This document shows positions 42,246 to 52,281 of a stretch of 64,000 nt of DNA, piece by piece (position 1 is the first letter of the stretch; the number at the start of each line of letters is the position of its first letter). This DNA is from CAVXSP01 sp963724645 (GTDB taxonomy: Bacteria > Acidobacteriota > Vicinamibacteria > Vicinamibacterales > SCN-69-37): NCBI GenBank assembly GCA_963724645.1, contig CAVRVJ010000001.1, positions 310,001-374,000 on the forward strand, read 5' to 3'. A program made the translations under genes and the position numbers. Below the pieces are notes generated by a model. That model saw only the letters and a list, made by a program, of their open reading frames with translations. It did no database searches and had not been told where the DNA came from.

Positions 42246-43895
42246 GTGGAGCCTCCGCCATGCGAAGAGGTACTGGCCACCGCGTTTGTGCTGACTCTCG
42301 CGGTCGCTACGTCCGATCATCCAGCCCGCGCACAGGCGTCGCGCGCGCAGCAGTTCGCGCCGGCGTTCGCGGAAATCGATCAGCTCATGAAGACGTTCGC
42401 CGAGCAACAGCACGTGCCGGGCATCGCGTACGGCGTGCTGGTGGACGGTGCGCTCGTACATACCGGCGCCGTCGGCGTCCGTGAAATCGCCGGCAAGACG
42501 CCGGTGGATAACGACACGGTCTTCCGCATCGCGTCGATGACGAAGAGCTTCACCGCGCTGTGCATTCTCAAACTGCGCGACGAGGGCAAGCTGTCGCTTG
42601 ACGATCCGGCTGAGCGCTACGTACCCGAGCTCGCCCGATTGAAGTACCCGACGACGGACTCGCCAAAGCTGACGATTCGTCATCTGATGTCGCACTCGAC
42701 CGGGTTTCCGGAAGACAACCCGTGGGGCGATCAGCAGCTGTCGAAGACGGACGCGGAGTTCACCGCGATGCTCGCGGCGGGGATCCCGTTTTCGACGTCG
42801 CCAGGCACCAACTACGAATACTCCAATTACGGCTTCGCGATTCTCGGCCGCATCGTGGCGCGGGTATCGGGCGTGAAGTACGCGGACTACGTGAGAACCA
42901 GCATCCTGCAGCCGCTCGGCATGACCGCGACGACGCTCGAGCCAGCGAGCGTGCCGAAAGACAGGATCGCGCATGGCTACCGTTGGGAAGACAACACATG
43001 GAAGGAAGAGCCGCCGCTGCCCGACGGCGCGTTCGGCTCGATGGGCGGCATGCTCACGTCGACGCGCGACCTCGCAAAGTACGTCGGCTTTCTCATGAGC
43101 GCGTGGCCGGCGCGCGACGAATCCGAGACCGGCCCGGTGAAGCGCTCGTCACTGAGGGAGATGCAACAGATCCAGCGCCCGAGGCCCGCGACGGCGGCAG
43201 GCGGCGGTACCGCGCCGCTGAATCTCAACGCCGGCGGTTATGGCTACGGTCTCGGGATTCGACAGTCCTGCGAGTACCGCTCGATCGTCGCGCACAGCGG
43301 CGGATTGCCCGGATTCGGATCGCAGATGCGCTGGCTCACCGACGAAGGCGTCGGCCTGATCGCGATGGGCAACCTGACTTATACGGGCTGGGGCGGCGTG
43401 CTCGATCAGGCGACCGCGGCCTTGGCAAAGACCGGTGCCCTCGCGCGCCGGATGCCGGCGCCCAGCAAGGAATTGCTCGCAGCGAAGGATGACGTGACGC
43501 GTCTCATCACGAGCTGGGATGACGCGCTCGCAGATCGCATCGCCGCCGTGAACCTGTACCTCGATCAGTCGAAGGATCGTCGCCGACGGCAAATCGAGAC
43601 ATTGAAATCTGACCTCGGTGGTAATTGCCGCGCGGGCGGCCCGTTCGATGTCGAGAACGCCCTACGAGGACAGTGGAACCTGAGATGCGACCGCGGCACG
43701 CTGCGCGTCGCGATCACGCTGGCGCCGACGATGCCGCCGAAAGTGCAGGTACTTGAACGTTACACTGACGGGCGTCATGTCGGCGGCGATGCCTGCGCGC
43801 CCGTTGCCGTGCGGCGGATAACCCCGCGATTGGGAGTCAGCGTCGCCGTAGGGGCGGCGCTTGCTCCACCCGCCGCTACGGCATCGCGCAGATGA
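42246..43895 (+). CDS. secreted serine hydrolase, class C beta-lactamase fold (copy 1), N-terminus possibly frameshifted
   Basis: The open frame gives 549 residues with the PF00144 landmarks: SxxK in ASMTKSFTALC, YxN in YEYSNYGFAILG, and a C-terminal HSGGLPGFGSQM. The GTG at 42246 gives a poor N-terminus. The ATG at 42260 is one base out of frame; removing one G of the GG near 42269 would give M-R-R then VLATAFVLTLAV, a good signal peptide, so an extra base is likely. The last 20 nt overlap the convergent tannase gene, so the true C-terminus may also be affected. Such enzymes are D-peptidases or esterases. Confidence 0.82.
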   Translation: MEPPPCEEVLATAFVLTLAVATSDHPARAQASRAQQFAPAFAEIDQLMKTFAEQQHVPGIAYGVLVDGALVHTGAVGVREIAGKTPVDNDTVFRIASMTKSFTALCILKLRDEGKLSLDDPAERYVPELARLKYPTTDSPKLTIRHLMSHSTGFPEDNPWGDQQLSKTDAEFTAMLAAGIPFSTSPGTNYEYSNYGFAILGRIVARVSGVKYADYVRTSILQPLGMTATTLEPASVPKDRIAHGYRWEDNTWKEEPPLPDGAFGSMGGMLTSTRDLAKYVGFLMSAWPARDESETGPVKRSSLREMQQIQRPRPATAAGGGTAPLNLNAGGYGYGLGIRQSCEYRSIVAHSGGLPGFGSQMRWLTDEGVGLIAMGNLTYTGWGGVLDQATAALAKTGALARRMPAPSKELLAAKDDVTRLITSWDDALADRIAAVNLYLDQSKDRRRRQIETLKSDLGGNCRAGGPFDVENALRGQWNLRCDRGTLRVAITLAPTMPPKVQVLERYTDGRHVGGDACAPVAVRRITPRLGVSVAVGAALAPPAATASRR

Positions 43896-45472
43896 AATTC
43901 GCCGCCTCGTCCGTGCTGCCCATGCCCTTGTACTTCGCGACCTGCGGAAACTGGCACAGCGGACGCGTCTTGTCGACTTTGCCGGCGGTCAGGTGCGATG
44001 CGACGATCTGCTTGGGCGCGCTGCCGGTCGCGACCCACTGTTCAATCGCACCCATCTTGTCGAACGTGTCCGCGCCTGCGCCGCCGGCGCAGTGATTCAT
44101 CCCGGGCACCATGTAAAGCGCGATGCCTTTCGCCGCGGCGTCCTTGCCGACTCTCTTCACGACGTTGTCGTAGTAGATCGTGCTCAACTGCGGCGTGACC
44201 TGCTGATCCGTCCAGCCGTGATACATGAGCAGTTTGCCGCCGTGATCGAAGAACGGCTTCAGGTTCGGATCGCCCGAGAAGAGCGCGCCGCCGTCCGCTT
44301 TCGCCGCTTCCTCGTAGCCCCTGGTGATCTCGAACGTGCGCCAATCCCATTTCGGATCCTTGAAGAGGATGTTCGCGAGCCCGGACACCGAGATCGGCAG
44401 CGGCTCCGCCGCGCCGAGCGTCGCCCAGCCCAGTTCGGAGCCCGGCCAGAGATGACGCACGTCGATCACCTTGCCGGTCTTCGAATCGGTGATCGGCGAC
44501 GTCAGCGCTTTCGCTGACTCCACCTGTCCCTGCGTCAGGCAGTCCGGCCCGTCGGCGCCCTTGCACATCAGCTTCGCGTAGTCGAAGCGGCACTGCAGCG
44601 GGTTCTCGATCACGCCGTCCTTCACGCCGTCGAGCGCGTCGCACGCGTCGAGCACGGCGTTGTGGATCATCGGGAACTTGGCCGGCGGAATCACGCCGTC
44701 GGGATTGCGCGTGATGAGCTTGGTGAACCCGACGCGGACCGCGTGCATGCGCATGCCGTCCCACGCGGACGCGCCCGCGACGATCGCGTCGAAGTCGTTC
44801 GGATAGCGCTGCGCTTCGGTGATGGCCTGACGTCCGCCGGTCGAGCAGCCGTTGAAGAACGAGGTCTTCGGCGCGCTGCCGTAGAACGCGTCGACGACCG
44901 GCTTCGCGAACGCGGTCGTTTCGTGGATCGCGCGGTAGCCGAAGTCGATCAGCTTCTCGGGATGGCCGAGCGCGAAGTCCGCGGTGCCGCCCGTGTGGCC
45001 CGTGTCCGGTACTCGACGTCGCGTAGCCGGCCGTCACGGCCGCGGCCATCGCGGAATACGAGATCGAGCCGGCCCAGCCGCCGCCGCCGACCGCCTCGTA
45101 CTTGCCGTTCCAGCCAGACGCCGGCAGCCAGACTTCAGCCTTGATGTCGGAATCAGGGCTTGGCTTCAACGTGGCGGACACGCGGCAGAACGCAGGCACG
45201 TTCGCGTAGGGATTCGTGGGCGGACCGCCGCCGCGGCCGGGAAGTCCTCGAGCGGCTCCAGTGGCGCCGCCGGCGCCGCGTCCACTCGGCGCGACGAACG
45301 CGCCTGCCGCCACGGGCTCCGCGGAAGTGACCGTCGCATGCGGCAGCGCGAGCGCCGCGAGGTTTTCACACGAAGTGGATGGTGCGGGGGCGGGAGGCGC
45401 CGCAGCCGCTGGAATCTGGGTCGCAAGCGTCGCGATCGTCGCCGCGAAAAACGCCGCGCGCAGCATCTTCAT
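43876..45472 (-). pseudogene. second tannase/feruloyl esterase, one frameshift
   Basis: The N-terminal part (ATG at 45472) has a signal peptide, a Gly-rich insert, and GWNGKYEAVGGGGWAGS. The frame breaks near 45006, where one C/G base too many is present: reading ACCGACACG instead of ACCGGACACG gives TDTGHTGGTAD as in the family. The rest is complete: NGCSTGGRQ with the nucleophile, FWDGMRMH-like segment, and GMNHCAGGAG with the catalytic His. Length without the extra base is about 531 residues, normal for PF07519. It lies between two beta-lactamase-fold hydrolases. It is a divergent paralogue of the tannase at 5.7-7.2 kb. Confidence 0.85.
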
Positions 45473-45768
45473 ACCTGCTCCTTGGAACAAGACGCAAAAA
45501 CAGCGGCTCAGTGTAACGCGACGCACGACCCGTAGCGCGAGGCGAGAGCCAGGAAGACGCGATAATCGACAGGGCGGTCGAAGAGGCTCAACCCGCTGAC
45601 GCCCCGATTGAGGACATGGAACACCATCCCGCGAGACCCGCTGGGCAACCGCCGAGGCACGCTGGGATGCCATCAGGACGTGTGCCAAACCGAAACGAGG
45701 TCGGGACTCGCTTCCCCGAACACCAGTCAGGTGCCCACCGTCGGCCAAACCCAAGAGGCTTCGGAAAC

Positions 45769-46959
45769 GTGTCCCGACCTTGTTTGCTGATCTTCGCCCT
45801 CGCCTTCGGCGCGCTCGTCAGCGACGGCCTGGCGCAACAGGCGGCGGCCAAACGCGAACCCGCCTCGCGCGCGGCCGTGGTGCTGACGTGGAACCAGGCC
45901 CAGCGCGAAGCCGGGTTCGCGTCGATGGAGTCGATCTTCCTCACGCGCACCGTGCGCGCCGGGTCGCGTCCGCACCCGCTCGACCCCGGTCGCGCGCTCA
46001 CGGCATTTGCACTCGGCGGTGCTCGCGCCGCCGAGTTCGACACGTTCGTGACGGAACAAAAAGTCGCGGGCGTGCTGGTCCTGCAGAACGGGCGCGTCCG
46101 GCTCGAACGCTATGCGCTCACGGGCGGACCTCGAACACGGTGGCACTCTTTCTCGATCGCCAAATCGATCACGTCCACGCTCGTCGGCGCCGCGATGAAG
46201 GACGGCGCGATCAAGAGCCTCGATGACCCGGTCACGCGTTACATCACCGGGCTGCGTGGCAGCGCGTACGAGGGTGTCTCGGTGCGGCAGCTCCTCACGA
46301 TGACCTCCGGCGTCCGCTGGAACGAGGACTACACCGACCTCAACTCTGACGTGGCGCGCATGTACGCCGTGCCGCCGGACCCGGGATTCGACATGACGGT
46401 GAGCTACGTGCGGAAACTGCCGCGCGAGGCGCCGCCCGGCACGAAGTGGGTCTACAAGACGTCCGAGACAAACCTCGTCGGTGTGCTGGTGATGGAAGCG
46501 ACGAGGAAGCCGCTCGCCGACTATCTCTCGGAAAAAATCTGGCGGCCGTACGGCATGGAGCGCGACGCCGAGTGGATGATCGACGACGTCGGCCACGAGC
46601 AGGGCGGCTGCTGTCTGGCCCTGACACTGCGTGACCTGGGGCGGTTCGGTCAGTTCGTCCTCGACGGCGCGCGGATCGCCGGCGTGTCGATCGTGCCGGA
46701 CACGTGGCTCGCCGAAGCGACGCGCACGCAGGCCGAGACCGGCGCCACCGGCGCCGGATACGGCTACCAGTGGTGGACGCGCGACGACGGCACGTTCGAA
46801 GGCCGCGGGATCTTCGGGCAGACGTTGCACATCGATCGGGAGCGGCGCCTCGTCATCGTGATCGACAGTGCTGCCGCGCAGCCGACGGGCCGTGGGCTGG
46901 GCCAGGCGCGCCAGGCCTTCATCGCCGCGGTCAAGGCGGAGATCGACGCGGGGAGATGA
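45769..46959 (+). CDS. secreted serine hydrolase, class C beta-lactamase fold (copy 2)
   Basis: The 396-residue protein starts at GTG 45769 (VSRPCLLIFALAFGALV, signal peptide; AGAGG about 10 nt upstream). SxxK is in HSFSIAKSITSTLVG, the YxN position is YKTSETN, and the third box is in GIFGQTLHIDRERRLVIVI. The region ERDAEWMIDDVGHEQGGCCL is typical of the 6-aminohexanoate-dimer-hydrolase-like branch. A longer upstream frame is not used. It probably hydrolyses amides or esters in the periplasm. Confidence 0.85.
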   Translation: MSRPCLLIFALAFGALVSDGLAQQAAAKREPASRAAVVLTWNQAQREAGFASMESIFLTRTVRAGSRPHPLDPGRALTAFALGGARAAEFDTFVTEQKVAGVLVLQNGRVRLERYALTGGPRTRWHSFSIAKSITSTLVGAAMKDGAIKSLDDPVTRYITGLRGSAYEGVSVRQLLTMTSGVRWNEDYTDLNSDVARMYAVPPDPGFDMTVSYVRKLPREAPPGTKWVYKTSETNLVGVLVMEATRKPLADYLSEKIWRPYGMERDAEWMIDDVGHEQGGCCLALTLRDLGRFGQFVLDGARIAGVSIVPDTWLAEATRTQAETGATGAGYGYQWWTRDDGTFEGRGIFGQTLHIDRERRLVIVIDSAAAQPTGRGLGQARQAFIAAVKAEIDAGR

Positions 46960-47152
46960 CGCCGGCCCGACGCCGCGCGGAGCTTGACAACAGCGGACGC
47001 CTCATAAAAGGAAGGATTAGCGGAGTCAGCAGGTGACATCAGGGCCGTTCTCGGACGCCGAGGGCCGCTTCCAACAGCGCGGCGCCGATCCCAAAAGGCA
47101 GCGGCGCAAGCCACTGCCAGCGTTTGGCATGACAGTGGCATGACCTGAAGGT

Positions 47153-49198
47153 GTGGTGCTGCGCATCCCTCTGCTTCGTCACAAATTGTTGCAGCGCCCG
47201 CATACGCCGGGCCAGTGGATCGTCGCCGGATTGCTTGTGTGCCTGATCGGCGCCGGCGTCGCGGCGGTCTGGTGGGCCGGTCGCTATGCGATAGCCATCC
47301 ATCGACTGACCCGAGGCGTCGGCGACACGGTGTTCTACGGTGCGGACGGCCGGCCATGGTTCCGGATGGACGAGCAGCGCCATGACGTGTCGCTCGACGA
47401 GATCACGCCGGATTTGCAGCGCGCCGTCGTCGCCGTCGAGGACCACCGGTTTCTCCACCATGCCGGCATCGATCCGATTGCTGCCGCCCGCGCGCTCTGG
47501 CACGACCTCCGGCACGGCGACAAGAGCGAAGGCGGCAGTACGCTGACGCAGCAGCTGGCGCGCACGCTGTTTCTGTCGAACGTGAAGACGGTCGGCCGCA
47601 AAGCGAAGGAAGCGACGCTCGCCGCCCTGATCGAAGCGCAACTCACCAAGCGCCAGATTCTGGAGCTCTATCTCAACCGCATCTATCTCAGCGGCGGCGT
47701 GTACGGCGTTGAGCCGATGTCGCAGAAGCTGTTCGGCAAACACGCGCGGAATCTGACCTTGGCGGAATCGGCGCTGATTGCCGGCCTGATTCGCGCGCCG
47801 TCGGCGCTGTCGCCGTGGTCGAATCTCGAGGGCGCCATCCGCCGAAGCCACACCGTGCTCGGCCGCATGCGCGAGGAAGGGTTCATCTCCGCGGCTCAGG
47901 AAGCCCTGGCGCGGCAGGCATCTCTCAAGATCAAGCCGTATCCGTCTTCGCTCGAGAGCCGCGGCGGGTACGCCAAGGACTTCATCCGCCAGGCATTTCG
48001 CGATCAGTTCGGCGGCGATCATCCGCCCGACTGGAAGGTCTACACGACGTTCGTACCCGAGATTCAGGAGGCGGCCGACCAGGCCGTCGCCGCAGGGTTG
48101 GCCCGGATCGGCAGCCGCGGTCTGCAAGCCGCTCTGGTCGCGATCGAGCCGTCGACTGGGAACGTCATCGCCATGGTCGGCGGCCGCGATTTCCAGCTGT
48201 CAGCATACAACCGCGCGACCCGAAGCGAGCGGCAGGCCGGGTCGGCGTTCAAGCCCTTCCTCTTTGCAGCCGCGCTCCAGCACGGCATGTCTCCGGTATC
48301 GGTCGTCTCCGGCCTGATGACGCTCAGCCCCAGCGGACCTAACGAGTGGGTGCCGCGCAATGCACACGACGAACGCCGCGAAGCCATGACCTTGCGCGCC
48401 GCCTTGCTCGAGTCCAACAATCGAGCCGCCGTCGCGGTCCAGCAGCGCGTCGGAACGACGCCCGTCATTCAATTGGCCAGCGCCGTCGGTCTTCACGACC
48501 AGCCGAACGTGCCGTCGCTGCCGCTCGGCACCGGTCTCGTGACGCCGCTCGGACTGACGACGGCGTACGCTGTGTTTCCCAACGGGGGTCTGACGGTCCG
48601 CCCGCGCGCGATCCTGCGCGTCGTCGACGGTCTTGGCCGTGACGTGTTCGCGAGCGTGCCCCAGACCTCCCGAGTGCTTCCCGACACCGTCGCGTTCCAG
48701 ATGGCCAACATGCTGCAGGACGTCGTCGAGCGCGGCACAGGGGCGGGCGCCCGCAGCCTCGGCGTGCGCTTTCCCGCCGGCGGCAAGACGGGCACGACCG
48801 ACGACTTTCACGACGCGTGGTTCGTCGGCTTCTCGACCGCGCTCGTCTCGGGCGTCTGGGTCGGCTACGACCAGCCCAAGTCGATCGGCCGGGAAGCCTA
48901 CGGCGCGCAAGTCGCACTGCCAATCTGGGCCGAGTTCATGCGGCGCTCGGCCAACCGCTATCCGCCCCAGGCGTTTCAGCCGCCGGCGGGGCTGACCGCG
49001 GTGGAGTTGTGCGCCGTCTCCTACTTGCGGCCCGTCGCCTCATGTCCGACATATGTGGAGTACTTCAAGAGCGGCGATGACATTCCGAGCCGCTTGTGCG
49101 ATCTACACCAAGGAACGTTCGTTCAGCGCGTTCGTGCCTCGGCGGGCAGCATCTTCGCGGGCTTCGGCAAGAAACTGAAGAAGCTATTTGGCGGCTGA
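47153..49198 (+). CDS. class A penicillin-binding protein (PBP1A family)
   Basis: The 681-residue protein has an N-terminal membrane anchor (WIVAGLLVCLIGAGVAAVWW, about 22-42). The glycosyltransferase 51 domain (about 75-235) has VEDHRFLHHAGID and GGSTLTQQLARTLFL. The transpeptidase domain (about 320-600) has SxxK in AGSAFKPFLFAAAL, SxN in LESNNRAAVAV and KTG in GGKTGTTDDFHDAWFVG. It polymerises and cross-links peptidoglycan. A C-terminal tail with several Cys (ELCAVSYLRP, SCPTYVE, SRLCDLH) follows. The GTG at 47153 is taken as start. The gene stands alone. Confidence 0.93.
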   Translation: MVLRIPLLRHKLLQRPHTPGQWIVAGLLVCLIGAGVAAVWWAGRYAIAIHRLTRGVGDTVFYGADGRPWFRMDEQRHDVSLDEITPDLQRAVVAVEDHRFLHHAGIDPIAAARALWHDLRHGDKSEGGSTLTQQLARTLFLSNVKTVGRKAKEATLAALIEAQLTKRQILELYLNRIYLSGGVYGVEPMSQKLFGKHARNLTLAESALIAGLIRAPSALSPWSNLEGAIRRSHTVLGRMREEGFISAAQEALARQASLKIKPYPSSLESRGGYAKDFIRQAFRDQFGGDHPPDWKVYTTFVPEIQEAADQAVAAGLARIGSRGLQAALVAIEPSTGNVIAMVGGRDFQLSAYNRATRSERQAGSAFKPFLFAAALQHGMSPVSVVSGLMTLSPSGPNEWVPRNAHDERREAMTLRAALLESNNRAAVAVQQRVGTTPVIQLASAVGLHDQPNVPSLPLGTGLVTPLGLTTAYAVFPNGGLTVRPRAILRVVDGLGRDVFASVPQTSRVLPDTVAFQMANMLQDVVERGTGAGARSLGVRFPAGGKTGTTDDFHDAWFVGFSTALVSGVWVGYDQPKSIGREAYGAQVALPIWAEFMRRSANRYPPQAFQPPAGLTAVELCAVSYLRPVASCPTYVEYFKSGDDIPSRLCDLHQGTFVQRVRASAGSIFAGFGKKLKKLFGG

Positions 49199-49313
49199 GC
49201 CGCCTGTCCGTTTGTCCGCGAGCCTGGACGCGGACGTCGCGAGTCTATCCCGGCGTACTCCGCGGCCTGGTCGTCGAGCGCCGCGCGTTCGGAATCGCCC
49301 GCGGCTGCCAGTC

Positions 49314-51189
49314 TCAGCTCCTCCGAAGAAACTCCGCCAGGACCTCCGCGACGATGGCTTCTCCGACCTCGTTCAAATGGGAATCGTCAGGGAAGTACAC
49401 GTTCTCGCCATCGTCGACACGAGCCGCGAGCGCATCCGTCACGTCGAGAAATGGAATCTCGCTCTGCTCGCAGAATCGTCGCATCAGCGCATTGAGCGCC
49501 AAGCGATTGCGCAACATGCGATCAGGATCGGGGCTCGCCACAAGACCATGGAGCGACACTCGCAAGGCATTGGCGAGCTGCTCTCGTGAGAATGTTCGCT
49601 CGAGCAACGGCAGGTACACCTGGCTCTTGAACGGCAGGAAGACGACGACAAATCGGGCGCCCACGGTCCGAGAAACCCGTCGCATTTCCGTCAGACTCTG
49701 GCGCGTCAGCGTCCACCCCCGGCGAGCCTCCAGATCGGATTCCGAGAAGTTCAGCAGGTTCAGATAGGGCGGCATGAACGCCCACCGCATGACTCGGCCG
49801 TTGAACGGCACCGTGAACAGGCCGCGATCAAAGAACGGCGTGGGCGGCGTGCGCGCCGCCGCAGTCGGCGCAGCGGATAGCTCGGTCGCCGCGGAGCGTA
49901 CCACCGCGGTCGAGGCCGCCCGAAAGGCACTCATCAGAAACCACGTATCCGCGCGGCTGACGATGTCTTTGATCGGCCACCCGAGTTGGGGATGATCGAC
50001 GGCCGCATCAGTGCGGCCGGCGAGCTCGAATACCTCCGCGTCCCGAATGTCGTTACCGGCAAAGAACGCCAGCACCACGACTTTGGGCCGGTGACGCACG
50101 GCGTAGTCGCTCAGGACGAGCAGCTCTTGCTGCGGTCCAAACCCCGCGGTGCCGTAGTTCTGTACGGCGACACCGAGGCGACGTTCGAGTTGCATCGGCC
50201 AGCCGGCGTCGATTGGCAGCGTGAGCGCATCCGTGAACGAATCCCCGAGAGCCGCGATGTCAATGGGATCGCGGGTCGCCGCGTTACGAAACCCCTCCCT
50301 GTCGGTTTGAAACGCGAAGCGATGGATGGTGCCGTCCGCGAGGGCCGGCGACAAGAATCCCATCCGGATGATGTCGCCGTCGCGCCAGACATTGCTGCCG
50401 TCGAAGTTGGCTGCCAGCCGCGGGCCGTAGCGCGTCGACTGCTGCCAACGCGGATCGGCGGTCGGTTCACCGAGGTCATGGCGTGCGGCGCTGATCGACG
50501 GCGAGATCCGTGTGCCGATGGCTTCCAGGGCCACCTCGATCGCGGCACTGGTTACGCCGGTGCTGGCGATGAGGGTCAGGATCCCGCCCCACGCGCGGAC
50601 GGCACGGGGAGAAACCCGCCAGACCGCCGGATCCGACCATGGCAAGTGGGCGAGCCAAAGCCACAACCCCCCAGCGATCGCCAGTAGCGCCAGCACCACC
50701 AGCCCTAATCCAAGCTTGAGCGTGCGATCAATGCGCAGATCGGCCCAGGTGATGTCGCCGCGGACGACAAACTCGAGCGTGCCACTGCCCGAGGGGAATT
50801 GACACGCCAGCGGCCCGGGCCGGCTGACCACTCCGGCGCACAGCGTCCGCGCGCCATCGGGTGCTCGTCGCAGCACCTCGGTACTGCGCGAGCCCCTGAG
50901 GCCGAACCTCAGCACGGATGACGGAATCGCGGCCGATGGCCGCCCGGAACATGACGCGATCGTCGTGCATGACGATCTGCGGCATCACGTGGCCGTGCTC
51001 GAGATCGAAGCGCTGCGTTGCGGTCGACGACGCGCTCGCGTCGATCCGACGGTCGAGGTACAGCCGGTAAGTGGTACCCCACGCCCACTCGCGCACCAGC
51101 ACCGCGAGCGTGATCAGCGCGCTGGCCATGAGCAGATGCGGCACCAGCCTTGCGCCGATTCGTCGCAGCGGGCCGCCCATGCGTCCCAC
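49314..51189 (-). pseudogene. membrane-anchored SGNH/GDSL hydrolase-like protein, one frameshift
   Basis: The N-terminal part (ATG at 51189) has a membrane helix (LVPHLLMASALITLAVLV) and a beta domain. The remainder (from about 50915) has two helices (LGLGLVVLALLAIAGGLWLWL and AWGGILTLIASTGV) and an SGNH domain with IAALGDSFTDAL, FAGNDIRD and a final Asp-x-x-His in YFPDDSHLNEVG. The break near 50915-50930 coincides with a near-exact 7-nt repeat (TCCGTCA then TCCGTGC on the coding strand); one copy would restore the frame. Likely an acyl or acetyl esterase acting on exported polysaccharide. Confidence 0.8.
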
Positions 51190-51627
51190 TGTAGCGGGCG
51201 TCCGGCACGGAGCGGGCTGAGGGATTCCCTGCGGCGATCGAAGGAGAAACCCTTACCGCCATTGTGGCGCCCCCGTGGAGGCATGTCCTTACGAACACGT
51301 TAGGGGTTTTCCGGCCCGTTCAGGGGGAATCAGCGGATAGACCCGCGCACGGGCCAACAGTAACCTTCGGGTACATGGCGCTTCGCACTCACCGGTGGGA
51401 CGTGCCCCAGACGCAACATCGTAAGCGAATGCCGGTGGCCGTGGCCGAACCGGTCCAGCAGCCCGTACACTGCACTGGCTGCGCACAACCTCTCACCGCC
51501 CCCTACGTACCGAGCGGTCGTGAGCGTCAAGGTGTTCATGCCTCGAGGAGCCTGAAGGCGGAGTCGCTCTGAGGCCAATACGCATTAGTGCATCGCTCGA
51601 GGATCATTCCTTTCCATCTCATTTGTG
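51190..51627. other. 438-nt gap between the SGNH and beta-barrel genes
   Basis: Divergent promoter space for the SGNH gene (minus) and the beta-barrel gene (plus). No gene is supported; small open frames (for example 51330-51578 minus) lack family features. No clear dyad was found. Confidence 0.5.
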
Positions 51628-52269
51628 ATGCTCAACTACGGACGCACTTTGTGTATGGCTGCAGTCTGTCTTGGATTGTGCGTCTGCCCGGTATCCGCCC
51701 AAACCGACAGTCGGCTGGCCATCGGCGCGAGCGTCACGACGCGCGTGACGACCTCGTCTGAGGCAAAAGGCAGCGCCGCGGTCGGTTTTGAGTGGCGGCT
51801 CGGTTACGCCACGCCAGGATGGGGCTGGCAGACTTCGCTATTCAGCTGGTTCGACACGGATGTACGGGGTTCGATCGCGATGAGCACGTTCGATCTCGGT
51901 CATGTGCGAATCAGACCCATCATGGCGGGGTACGGATACACCTGGGTCCGAGGCCGTACCGCCATCACCGCCGACCTCGTTGGTGGCTACACACTGAATT
52001 CATTCAGGCTGGATTCCGCGGCACTCGCAGAGTACGCACGGCGTCTCGGCGCCACCGGCATCGACTCCGAGGCGACCAACGCGTTCGCGGTCAAGCCAGA
52101 GGTGCAGGTCTGGTACGACATCAACCGGCGCCTCGGACTGAAAATGAACGGCGGTTATCTGATTGCCCACCCATCGCTGGTTGTTCGAAGCTCGCTCGGC
52201 GAGGATGTACGTCCGATTCACGCCGATACGTTCCTGATCACGGCCGGAATCGTGTATTCGCTCTTTTAA
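51628..52269 (+). CDS. small outer-membrane beta-barrel-like protein
   Basis: The 213-residue protein has a signal peptide (MLNYGRTLCMAAVCLGLCVCPVSAQ) and alternating hydrophobic/polar strands rich in Gly and aromatics: AAVGFEWRLGYATPGWGWQTSLF, RPIMAGYGYTWVRGRTAITADLVGGY. It ends ITAGIVYSLF, a C-terminal aromatic as in outer-membrane barrels. About eight strands are plausible. The start may also be the GTG at 51625. Function unknown. Confidence 0.7.
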   Translation: MLNYGRTLCMAAVCLGLCVCPVSAQTDSRLAIGASVTTRVTTSSEAKGSAAVGFEWRLGYATPGWGWQTSLFSWFDTDVRGSIAMSTFDLGHVRIRPIMAGYGYTWVRGRTAITADLVGGYTLNSFRLDSAALAEYARRLGATGIDSEATNAFAVKPEVQVWYDINRRLGLKMNGGYLIAHPSLVVRSSLGEDVRPIHADTFLITAGIVYSLF

Positions 52270-52281
52270 CGAGTGCCCATC

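Noticed and set aside
44042..45001. long Arg-rich minus-strand frame within tannase 2
   Set aside because: It is the wrong frame after the shift near 45006; the true family sequence continues in the neighbouring frame.
51330..51578. 82-residue minus frame in the SGNH/barrel spacer
   Set aside because: No signal peptide, motif or ribosome site; likely chance in GC-rich DNA.
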